The notes below the pieces were generated by a model that saw nothing but the letters and a program-made list of their open reading frames with translations, was not told the DNA's origin and searched no databases. Shown piece by piece: positions 20,139 to 27,674 of a stretch of 64,000 bases of DNA. A program made the translations under genes and the position numbers. This DNA is from Ciceribacter ferrooxidans (GTDB lineage Bacteria; Pseudomonadota; Alphaproteobacteria; Rhizobiales; Rhizobiaceae): the NCBI RefSeq assembly GCF_004137355.1, contig NZ_SDVB01000253.1, positions 650,106 to 714,105 of the forward strand, read 5' to 3'. Numbering within the stretch: position 1 is the first letter of the stretch; each line of letters begins with the position of its first letter.

Positions 20139-21629
20139 TCAGTCGCCGGAAGGCACCTGGCAGCGAGTGATGGCCGCCGCGAAGGTCTCTGCGACCGAAA
20201 CGGTTGCCAGCCGTTCGCCGAGCGGCGAGGCGGCGGCATCGACCTGCACGGTGTCGGTGATCAGCAGTTCAGCGATCGGCGCCCTGGCGAGACGTTCCTC
20301 CGCCCCTTGCGAAAACAGCGCGTGGGTCGCGATAAGCCGGACCTCCCTGGCGCCGCGCGCCATGCAGGCTTCGGCCACCCGAACCATCGTTCCGCCGGAG
20401 CTGATGAGATCGTCGATGATGATCGCCACCCGATCCTTCACGTCGCCGGCGAAAAGGTCGCCGGAAACGACGCCGGCGCTCCGCTGCTTTTCCATGAAGG
20501 CCTTGCCGACCGGTCGCCCGAGCTGCTTCTCCAGCCGCTCGCGGAAGCTGTCGGCGCGTTTGCCGCCGCCGAGATCGGGGGAGACGACGGTGACCTCTGC
20601 AGAGCCGACCTTTTCCGCGGTGTGGCGGGCGAAAGCGTCATAGGCGTCGAGGTGCAGCGTCGGAATGCGGAAGGACGACTGGTAGGCCGCGACATTGTGA
20701 GCTTCGATCGTGATCACGCGGTCGGCGCCCATCGCCTCGATGAGTTCGGCGACGTAACGGCCGGTCAACGGATCGCGCGACTTGGTCTGACGATCCTTCC
20801 GGAGATAGCAGAGATAGGGTGTGACGGCGGTCACGCTCTTCGCCCCGTTGGTCTTCAGCGTGGCGATGAAGAAGAGTAGCCGGCAGAGCCGGTCATTGGT
20901 CGAATGGCCACCGCCACCATTCAGGCTCGCGATGACGAAGGCGTCACGGCCACGCACGCCTTCGAGCGGTCGGGCCTTGTGCTCACCGTCCTCGAATTCC
21001 CGCTCTTCGAGCAGGCTCAATTCAAGTCCCATCGCGCGTGCGACCCTGCCGCCGAACTCGATATCGCGGGCGAAGGCGAAGAGGAGGGGCGCGTCTGTGG
21101 ATGTGGTCCTGGCCGGGGCGGCCGCGGCCACGGCGACCGGGCGCAACAGCACGCCGCCGAATACCGCGTCGACCGATCGACCATCGCCGGAGAGGGGCGC
21201 GACGACGAGCTCGGCAACGATGCGGCCGCCGTCCGCGGCATGCGTCGTGAAGGTGGCGGAGATCGGTTCTCCCGTCCGGCAGACGAATTCGAACAGCATG
21301 CGCAGGCGCACACTTCCGCGCGGAAAGGCCGCATCCGACAGCAACCGTGTGTCGCCTTCCTCGCCAATCAGCGGGCGGACGGCTTCGGCGCCTGTATGGA
21401 GCACGTAGTCGCGCTCGGCCGTCTTTGCCCGGCGAAAGATGAAGGCCGCCCGGGGGCTGGCCAGCGCCGCGGGTTCGAGCGCGGCGACCGTTGGGGCGAT
21501 CAGGTCGGCGCGCTTGTCTTTCCAAACATCAAGAAGCGTCGCGAGTACCTCGTCGCGCGGACTGGGCGCGCTGTCGATGCGGTCGAAGAACTGCTTCAGG
21601 CCGGGGTCGAGTTGGGCAAGCACCGTCAT
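20139..21629 (-). CDS. PAS-like domain fused to ribose-phosphate pyrophosphokinase
   Basis: A 496-aa protein, about 180 residues longer than ordinary PRPP synthetases. Residues about 180-496 carry the synthetase. The flexible loop RKDRQTKSRDPLTGRYVAEL, the ITIEAHN segment and the PRPP-binding motif AIIIDDLISSGGTM are intact, so it should make PRPP from ribose-5-phosphate and ATP. Residues about 45-170 look like a PAS-type sensor fold (RAAFIFRRAKTAERDYVLHT, then MLFEFVCRTGEPISATFTTH and an IVAELVVAPLSG strand). That assignment is tentative. Upstream on the divergent side are two FixK/FNR-type boxes. A housekeeping prs gene is expected elsewhere, so this copy is probably a conditional, low-oxygen version. 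Confidence 0.85.
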   Translation of the reverse strand: MTVLAQLDPGLKQFFDRIDSAPSPRDEVLATLLDVWKDKRADLIAPTVAALEPAALASPRAAFIFRRAKTAERDYVLHTGAEAVRPLIGEEGDTRLLSDAAFPRGSVRLRMLFEFVCRTGEPISATFTTHAADGGRIVAELVVAPLSGDGRSVDAVFGGVLLRPVAVAAAAPARTTSTDAPLLFAFARDIEFGGRVARAMGLELSLLEEREFEDGEHKARPLEGVRGRDAFVIASLNGGGGHSTNDRLCRLLFFIATLKTNGAKSVTAVTPYLCYLRKDRQTKSRDPLTGRYVAELIEAMGADRVITIEAHNVAAYQSSFRIPTLHLDAYDAFARHTAEKVGSAEVTVVSPDLGGGKRADSFRERLEKQLGRPVGKAFMEKQRSAGVVSGDLFAGDVKDRVAIIIDDLISSGGTMVRVAEACMARGAREVRLIATHALFSQGAEERLARAPIAELLITDTVQVDAAASPLGERLATVSVAETFAAAITRCQVPSGD

Positions 21630-21694
21630 GATAACCTCGCATTGGATGCGTGAGCGTCGGCCTTGAGCCTTGTCACGTCTGCAGGGCCTCCGTC

Positions 21695-21708
21695 TTGATC
21701 GGCATCAA
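21695..21708. promoter_or_regulatory. FNR/FixK-type box upstream of the PRPP-synthetase fusion
   Basis: TTGATCGGCATCAA is a perfect TTGAT-N4-ATCAA anaerobox. Its centre is about 72 bp from the start codon at 21629, so a -41.5 position would put transcription start near 21660 on the minus strand, leaving a leader of about 30 nt. Confidence 0.75.
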
Positions 21709-21740
21709 AAGACAGTACGCGGCCTTCCGCAAGACGCACG

Positions 21741-21784
21741 TTGACACGCGTCAAGGCATCCCTGTCTAATCCTTCGCATATTAT
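21741..21784 (+). promoter_or_regulatory. FNR/FixK-type box and -10 element for the COG2187-like gene
   Basis: TTGACACGCGTCAA (21741-21754) fits TTGAY-N4-RTCAA. A -10 like TATTAT lies at 21779-21784, which places the start of transcription near 21790 and the box centre at about -42. That is the spacing of FNR/FixK class II activated promoters, and the coding start at 21816 follows. Confidence 0.75.
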
Positions 21785-21815
21785 GATGCCTTCATGAACG
21801 GAAGCCATAGGCCTC

Positions 21816-22850
21816 ATGCCGGTTACGATCGAAGAAAAGCTCGACGCGCTCCGAAATCCCGCGATCTACGGCAACGCGGCGGGTGAGGTGAAGGCCGTAG
21901 AAACCCATATGTCCTGGGTCTTTCTCGTCGGTGACGAGGTCTACAAGATCAAGAAGCCGGTGCATTTTCCCTTCGTCGACTTTACGGCGCTCGAGGCGCG
22001 CGAGCACAATTGTCGGGAGGAGGTGCATCTGAACCGCCGGCTGGCGCCGGATGTCTATCTCGGCGTCGTCGCGCTGGTTCGCCGGGCAGACGGTTTCCTC
22101 GCGCTCGGAGGACCCGGCGAGGCGGTCGACTGGCTCGTCCGGATGCGTCGTCTGCCGGCCGAAAACATGCTGAGCGCGGTGCTCATTGCCGGTGGTGCCG
22201 ACGGGATAACGGCAGACCGGCTGACGCGGGTGCTCGCGGACTTCTATCGCAAGGCGGAGCGCTCGCCACTCTCCCCGCAGGAGCATGTGCAGTGTTTCGA
22301 GAGTCAGCAGGCGCAGAACCGCCAGGTGCTCTGCCATCGGGATTTCGATGTCGATGCGCAGGCGATCCGGCGGGTGCTGAACCGTATCGACGAGTGCCTG
22401 CACGCGCTCCGGCCGTTGATCGAGGCAAGGGTTGCGGCTGGACGTTTCGTCGAGGGACACGGGGACCTGCGGCCGGAACACGTCTGCCTTACCGAGCCGA
22501 TCACCATCATCGACTGCCTGGAGTTCAGCTACCTGCTTCGCCTTGTCGACCCCTTCGAGGAGATCGCTTTCCTCGGCATGGAATGCGCCTTCCTGGGCGT
22601 GCCTGAGATCGGCCGGGAGCTCTTCGCCCGTCTCGGGGTGGCGTTGAACGATACGATCGCGCCGGAACTCTATCAGTTCTATTCCGCCTTCCGGGCGGCG
22701 ATGCGAGCCCGCATGGCGCTCGGCCACCTCGTCTACGGGCCGGCGACGAACCGCGCCGCCTGGGAACACAAGACCGACCGCTACATCGCACTTGCTGGGC
22801 ATTTTCTCGCCATGCCGGAACTGGCGGCCGTCTCCATCCGCGGTATGTAA
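21816..22850 (+). CDS. COG2187-like aminoglycoside-phosphotransferase-fold protein
   Basis: A 344-aa soluble protein. The N-terminus (WVFLVGDEVYKIKKPVHFPF, about residues 33-52) carries the nucleotide-binding-type lysine strand. The core has the phosphotransferase catalytic motif HGDLRPEHVCL (about 212-222) followed by IIDCLEF and VDPFEEIAFLGMEC, the metal-binding part of the APH fold. Family members (COG2187) are frequently fused to a P-loop kinase domain; here that domain is absent. Substrate unknown. A well-placed FixK/FNR-type box and -10 lie upstream, and it is divergent from the PAS-PRPP synthetase gene. A protein or small-molecule kinase used at low oxygen is an inference. Confidence 0.75.
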   Translation: MPVTIEEKLDALRNPAIYGNAAGEVKAVETHMSWVFLVGDEVYKIKKPVHFPFVDFTALEAREHNCREEVHLNRRLAPDVYLGVVALVRRADGFLALGGPGEAVDWLVRMRRLPAENMLSAVLIAGGADGITADRLTRVLADFYRKAERSPLSPQEHVQCFESQQAQNRQVLCHRDFDVDAQAIRRVLNRIDECLHALRPLIEARVAAGRFVEGHGDLRPEHVCLTEPITIIDCLEFSYLLRLVDPFEEIAFLGMECAFLGVPEIGRELFARLGVALNDTIAPELYQFYSAFRAAMRARMALGHLVYGPATNRAAWEHKTDRYIALAGHFLAMPELAAVSIRGM

Positions 22851-22895
22851 TGGACGCCGCGCCGGACCTGCCCCGCGCGGAACAGGGGAGATGTG

Positions 22896-23552
22896 ATGCT
22901 GCTTCGACTGCGAAAGGTCAGCAAGTCCTACATGACGGCCGAGGGGCCGCTCGAAATCCTGCACGAGGTCGATCTCTCGCTCGATGCCGGAAGCACGCTG
23001 GCGCTCACCGGGGAATCGGGTAGCGGCAAGTCGACCCTCCTTCATCTGGCCGCCGGCCTCGACGCGCCGGATTCAGGTGTGGTCGAGGTTGCAGGTCAGG
23101 AGATCGCGACCCTCGACGACGCAGGGCGGGCGGCGCTGCGGCGCGGCACCGTCGGGCTCGTCTTCCAGCAGTTCAACCTCATTCCCTCGCTCGATGTGGC
23201 GGCGAACCTTGCCTTTCATGCGCGGCTCGCCGGCCGACATGATCCCCGTTGGCAGGCGGAGCTGACCGAAAGGCTCGGCCTGACCGGTCTCGCGCGGCGC
23301 TATCCCGAGCAGCTTTCCGGCGGCCAGCAGCAGCGGGTGGCGATAGGCCGGACGCTTGCGGCACGCCCGAAGCTGGTTCTCGCCGACGAGCCGACCGGCA
23401 ATCTCGACGAGCCGACGGGCGACGCCGTGCTGGCCTTGATGCTGACTCTGGTCGCCGAGACCGGGGCCGCTCTCCTGATGGTCACGCATTCTGAGCGGCT
23501 CGCCGCGCAGCTTGATCGTCGCGTCCACCTCAAGGCCGGGCGGATCGCGTGA
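22896..23552 (+). CDS. ABC transporter ATP-binding protein, LolD/AttE-like
   Basis: A 218-aa stand-alone ATPase of the MacB/LolD class. Walker A GESGSGKST is at about residues 36-44, the Q-loop in VFQQFNLIPSL, the signature LSGGQQQRVAIG and Walker B LVLADEPTGNLDEPTG. The ATG at 22896 has AGGGGAG at ideal distance (a GTG one codon upstream is possible). Its stop overlaps the start of the FtsX-like permease gene (TGATG), so the two are translationally coupled. With the permease and the lipocalin-like protein downstream it forms an AttE-AttFG-AttH-like unit, thought to move lipids or lipoproteins out of the inner membrane. Confidence 0.88.
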   Translation: MLLRLRKVSKSYMTAEGPLEILHEVDLSLDAGSTLALTGESGSGKSTLLHLAAGLDAPDSGVVEVAGQEIATLDDAGRAALRRGTVGLVFQQFNLIPSLDVAANLAFHARLAGRHDPRWQAELTERLGLTGLARRYPEQLSGGQQQRVAIGRTLAARPKLVLADEPTGNLDEPTGDAVLALMLTLVAETGAALLMVTHSERLAAQLDRRVHLKAGRIA

Positions 23553-25960
23553 TGTGGCTCGCGGGGCTTGGCGCACTCCTTTCCCACTGGCGGCGCCAAC
23601 CGCTGCAATTCGCCATGCTGTTTGCCGGGCTGGCACTTGCGACCGCACTCTGGTCGGGCGTGCAGGCGATCAATGCCGAGGCGCGGTCAAGCTATGGCCG
23701 GGCTGCAGCCATGCTCGGGCAGAACCGGCTCGAACAATTGGTGGCGAAGGACGGGGGATCGATCGCCGGTGACCGGTTCGTGGCGCTTCGACGTGGCGGC
23801 TGGCTTGCCTCGCCAGTGGTCGAGGGCGAGTTGCGGGTGGGCACCCTGCGCCTGCGGCTGATCGGCATCGATCCACTGACCTTGCCTTCGGAAGCGCGGC
23901 AGGTCGAGGTGACGGGTGGTGAGGCACTGCGCCGCTTCTTGACGCCGCCAGGCCTCCTCTTTGCAAATCCCGAGACGGCAGGGCAACTCGTCGGTGAAAG
24001 TCTCCCTCCCGTCGAGGTCTCGGAGGATCTGCCGGCGGGAACCGTCATCGCCGATATCGGCGTCGCCCGACGGCTTCTCGGGCAGACGGATTCCGTATCG
24101 CGCTTCGTGCTAGCTCGGGAGCAACCGCTCGGGCGGGCACCGCTCTCGGTCATCGCGCCGGATCTGGCGCTGCGAAAACCCGACGCGCAGGGCGATCTCG
24201 CCCGCCTCACCGACAGCTTCCACCTGAACCTCACGGCCTTCGGCATGCTCGCCTTCGTCGTCGGCCTCTTCATCGTCTATTCGGCGATCGGTCTTGCCTT
24301 CGAGCAGCGGCGGCCGACCTTGCGCACGCTTCGTTCGCTGGGCCTTCCGGCTTACGCCCTGACTGTCCTGCTCGTCGCCGAGCTGGCAACCCTTTCGCTG
24401 GTCGCCGGGCTCGTCGGCGTTGCGCTCGGCTATCTCGTCGCCTCGGCGCTGCTGCCCGATGTCGCGGCGACGCTCCGCGGCCTCTATGGCGCCGACGTGC
24501 CGCGGACGCTGCAGCTGCGGCCGGAATGGTGGGCGACGGGGCTCGCGATCGCCGTCGCCGGAACGCTCGCCGCCGCCGGCCAGAATCTCTGGCGTGCGGC
24601 CCGGATGCCGCTTCTCGCGCCGGCCCAGCCACGCGCATGGGCGCGCGCCTCGGAGGCGGGGCTGCGGGTACAGGCGGGCGCCGCCGTATCTCTGTTTGCC
24701 GTGGCACTCGCGCTTGCCCTCTGGGGACAGGGCCTCGTCGCTGGCTTCGCTCTGCTCGGCGCCTTGCTGCTCGGCGCGGCGCTCCTGCTGCCGGTGCTGC
24801 TGATGGTGCTGCTTGCGCTGTTCGAAAGGCTTTCGTCGGGACCGGTCTCGGCCTGGTTCTGGGCCGACACGCGTCAGCAGCTGCCGCGGCTTTCGCTGGC
24901 GCTCATGGCGCTGTTGCTGGCGCTTGCCGCCAATGTCGGCGTCGGCACCATGGTTGCGAGCTTCCGGCTCACCTTCACCGGCTGGCTCGACCAGCGGCTG
25001 GCCTCCGAGCTCTACGTCACCGCAAGGACGGAGGACGAGGCGCGTGTGCTGCGCAGCTGGCTTGAACCGCGCGTCGATGCCGTGCTGCCGATCTGGCATG
25101 TCGAAGGAGAGGTGCTGGGCCAACCGGCGGAAATCTACGGCGTCGCCGATCATGCGACCTACCGGGAGAAATGGCCGCTCATCGAGTCCGTGCAGGGAGT
25201 CTGGGACGCCGTTGCTCGCGGAGACGCAGCGGTGGTCAACGAGCAGCTCGCCCGCCGCCACGGGGTCGCGCCCGGCGACCGGCTGGCCCTGCCCGGTGGA
25301 TGGAGGGTTACGGTCGCCGGCGTCTATTCCGACTATGGCAATCCGATCGGACAGGTGATCGTCGGCATCGATGCACTCACCACGCACTACCCTGAGGTGC
25401 CACGGCTGCGCTTCGGCCTCAGGCTTCCGCCGGCCGAAGCACCGGCGCTTGCCGAAGCTTTGCGGACGGAATTCGGCCTGCCGCCGCAGAACGTCCTCGA
25501 CCAGGCGAGCATCAAAGAGCGCTCGCTGCAGGTCTTCGAGCGCACCTTCGCTGTGACGGCGGCACTCAACGTGCTGACGCTCGGGGTTGCGGGCGTGGCG
25601 ATGTTCGCGAGCCTGACCACCCTTTCCGGCATCCGCCTCGCGCAGATCGCGCCGGTCTGGGCGATGGGCCTCACGCGAAGGCGTCTGGTTCTGCTCGAAC
25701 TCCTGCGGACAATGCTGCTTTCGGTCTTCACGCTGGTTGCGGCGCTTCCCACCGGCATCGGCCTCGCTTGGGTGCTGCTTTCGGTCGTCAACGTCGCTGC
25801 CTTCGGCTGGCGGCTGCCGATGCACCTCTTTCCGCTCGACTGGCTGCGCCTCGCCTTCTTCGCCGGACTTGCCTCACTCGTTTCGGTTGCGTTACCGTTG
25901 CGGCGGCTCGCACGGGTGACGCCGGCCGATCTTCTCAAGGTCTTCGCCAATGAACGCTAG
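23552..25960 (+). CDS. FtsX-like ABC permease, fused AttF-AttG type
   Basis: An 802-aa membrane protein. It has an N-terminal helix (about residues 18-40), a periplasmic region, then a cluster of three FtsX-type helices at about 225-310. Further helices follow at about 375-430 and 440-475, with a second periplasmic domain (about 480-655) and a last three-helix FtsX block (about 665-790). It therefore looks like two FtsX-type permeases in one chain, which in other bacteria are two genes (attF, attG). It is expected to pair with the upstream ATPase. The end overlaps the next gene by 11 bp. The cargo is unknown. Confidence 0.85.
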   Translation: MWLAGLGALLSHWRRQPLQFAMLFAGLALATALWSGVQAINAEARSSYGRAAAMLGQNRLEQLVAKDGGSIAGDRFVALRRGGWLASPVVEGELRVGTLRLRLIGIDPLTLPSEARQVEVTGGEALRRFLTPPGLLFANPETAGQLVGESLPPVEVSEDLPAGTVIADIGVARRLLGQTDSVSRFVLAREQPLGRAPLSVIAPDLALRKPDAQGDLARLTDSFHLNLTAFGMLAFVVGLFIVYSAIGLAFEQRRPTLRTLRSLGLPAYALTVLLVAELATLSLVAGLVGVALGYLVASALLPDVAATLRGLYGADVPRTLQLRPEWWATGLAIAVAGTLAAAGQNLWRAARMPLLAPAQPRAWARASEAGLRVQAGAAVSLFAVALALALWGQGLVAGFALLGALLLGAALLLPVLLMVLLALFERLSSGPVSAWFWADTRQQLPRLSLALMALLLALAANVGVGTMVASFRLTFTGWLDQRLASELYVTARTEDEARVLRSWLEPRVDAVLPIWHVEGEVLGQPAEIYGVADHATYREKWPLIESVQGVWDAVARGDAAVVNEQLARRHGVAPGDRLALPGGWRVTVAGVYSDYGNPIGQVIVGIDALTTHYPEVPRLRFGLRLPPAEAPALAEALRTEFGLPPQNVLDQASIKERSLQVFERTFAVTAALNVLTLGVAGVAMFASLTTLSGIRLAQIAPVWAMGLTRRRLVLLELLRTMLLSVFTLVAALPTGIGLAWVLLSVVNVAAFGWRLPMHLFPLDWLRLAFFAGLASLVSVALPLRRLARVTPADLLKVFANER

Positions 25961-27029
25961 GGCGTACCTCCTTCTTCTGGTTCTTTCGGTTGTCGTCGCG
26001 GTGCCCGCTTCACCACAGGCGCAGGGGTTCGCCGGCCTCGGCACGCAGGCCGAGGGTTTTGCCGTTCCCGAGCGGGGCGTGCCGCTTGCCTTCCCGCGCG
26101 ATCACGGCGCTCATCCCGACTACCGTATCGAATGGTGGTACCTGACGGCGAACCTGAAATCGGCCGACGGGCGAAGCTTCGGACTGCAATGGACGCTGTT
26201 CCGCTCCGCGCTGGAGCCCGGCGGCAAGGATGCCTCGCAGATCTGGATGGGACATGCGGCTGCGACTTCGGCCGAGCGACATTTGGTCGCCGAACGTCTC
26301 GCCCGCGGCGGCACCGGGCAGGCGGGTGTGACATTGGCGCCGTTTTCGGCCTGGATCGACGAGTGGAAGATGGAGACTCGCGTGGGCGAGGAGGCACTTG
26401 CCGCCGGTGCCGACCCACTGTCGAAGCTCGTCCTCGGCGCCTCGGGCACGGATTTCCGTTACTCGATGGAGCTGGAGGCGAAGGGGCCGCTGGTGCCGCA
26501 GGGGGACCGCGGCTATTCGGTGAAATCGGCCGAGGGGCAGGCGAGCTACTATTATTCGCAGCCCTTCTACACGATCAGTGGCACGCTGGTTCTGCCCGAA
26601 GGCGAGGTCGAGGTCACGGGCGAAGCCTGGCTCGACCGCGAATGGTCGTCGCAGCCGCTCTCCGCCGGCCAGACCGGCTGGGACTGGTTCTCCCTGCATC
26701 TCGAAAGTGGCGAGAAGCTGATGGCCTTCCGGCTGCGCGGCGATGCTCAGGGCTACATGTCCGGCACCTGGATTTCCGCCGACGGGCGGCCGACGCCGCT
26801 CGGCCCCTCCGATCTCGTGGTCACGCCGCTCGACACCGCGAGGGTGGCCGGCCATGTCCTGCCGGTTCGCTGGCGGGTGGAGGTTCCCGGCCACGGCGTC
26901 GACGTGACCACAGAAGCACTGAACGACGATGCCTGGATGGCCGTCTCGTTTCCCTACTGGGAAGGGCCCATCCGCTTTTCGGGATCGCATGAGGGACAGG
27001 GCTATCTGGAAATGACCGGATACAAATAG
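25950..27029 (+). CDS. Lipocalin-like AttH/CrtC family secreted protein
   Basis: A 359-aa exported protein. The Sec signal peptide is at residues 1-25 (LLLLVLSVVVAVPASPQAQG). The mature part carries the family blocks RDHGAHPDYRIEWWYLTANL (about 50-69), GEAWLDREWSSQPL and GWDWFSLHLESGEKLMAFRLR, which form the two tandem lipocalin-like barrels of the AttH/CrtC (COG5621) family. The family is described as secreted hydrolase- or carotenoid-hydratase-like, but the enzymatic role in AttH proteins is unproven. It is the third gene of the tightly overlapped export unit, so it is likely the periplasmic partner of the ABC transporter, handling a hydrophobic compound. Confidence 0.88.
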   Translation: MNARAYLLLLVLSVVVAVPASPQAQGFAGLGTQAEGFAVPERGVPLAFPRDHGAHPDYRIEWWYLTANLKSADGRSFGLQWTLFRSALEPGGKDASQIWMGHAAATSAERHLVAERLARGGTGQAGVTLAPFSAWIDEWKMETRVGEEALAAGADPLSKLVLGASGTDFRYSMELEAKGPLVPQGDRGYSVKSAEGQASYYYSQPFYTISGTLVLPEGEVEVTGEAWLDREWSSQPLSAGQTGWDWFSLHLESGEKLMAFRLRGDAQGYMSGTWISADGRPTPLGPSDLVVTPLDTARVAGHVLPVRWRVEVPGHGVDVTTEALNDDAWMAVSFPYWEGPIRFSGSHEGQGYLEMTGYK

Positions 27030-27038
27030 CCGCCCGGT

Positions 27039-27674
27039 TCAGGCGAGTTCGATCCCGTGCGAGGCGAGGTTGGCGGCCAGCTCCACGGCATTCCGGGCCT
27101 GCATCTTGGCGAGGATACGGGCGCGGTGGACCTCGACCGTGCGCATGGAGATGGAAAGCGCATCCGCGATCTGCTTGTTCAGCATGCCGGCCATCAGCAG
27201 CTTCAGAACATCGACCTCGCGTGACGAAAGCTGCTGCAGTTGCTGTTCGATGATCGCCCGCTGACGGCTCTCCGACATCTTGCCGAAGCGCTTTTCGAGG
27301 CAGGCGATGACGGTGTTGACGAGCTGGTTGTCGTTGAAGGGCTTCTCGATGAAATCGGCAGCGCCGGTCTTCAGCGCCTCGACGGCGACCGGCACGTCGC
27401 CGTGTCCGGTGAGGAACACCACGGGCGCCTCGGAGCCGGCGGCCTTCAGCCGGTTGAAGGTCTCGAGCCCCGACAACCCGCCCATGCGCATGTCGAGAAT
27501 GATGCAGGAAAAGGGTTCGAGCGGCAGCGCGGCAAGCAGTGCTTCGCCGCTCTCGAACGGAATGGCGCGCATGTGCCGGGACATCAGGAGGAAGGCGAGC
27601 GAATCGCGGATGGCCGGATCGTCGTCGACCAGATAGACGGCGGCGTCCTTCAGGAAGGGCTTTGCTGAGATCAT
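27039..27674 (-). CDS. dctR: FixJ/DctR-family response regulator
   Basis: A 211-aa two-component regulator. The receiver domain (about residues 10-125) has the acidic pair VDDD, phospho-acceptor Asp in CIILDMRMGG (about residue 61), the switch Thr in VFLTGHGD and the Lys in FIEKPF. The C-terminal LuxR-type helix-turn-helix reads LSSREVDVLKLLMAGMLNKQ, then IADALSISMRTVEVHRARI (about 150-195). It overlaps the sensor kinase gene by 4 bp (ATGA), so the two form a pair. Proximity to dctPQM and the match to Rhodobacter DctS/DctR order suggest control of C4-dicarboxylate uptake. Confidence 0.85.
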   Translation of the reverse strand: MISAKPFLKDAAVYLVDDDPAIRDSLAFLLMSRHMRAIPFESGEALLAALPLEPFSCIILDMRMGGLSGLETFNRLKAAGSEAPVVFLTGHGDVPVAVEALKTGAADFIEKPFNDNQLVNTVIACLEKRFGKMSESRQRAIIEQQLQQLSSREVDVLKLLMAGMLNKQIADALSISMRTVEVHRARILAKMQARNAVELAANLASHGIELA

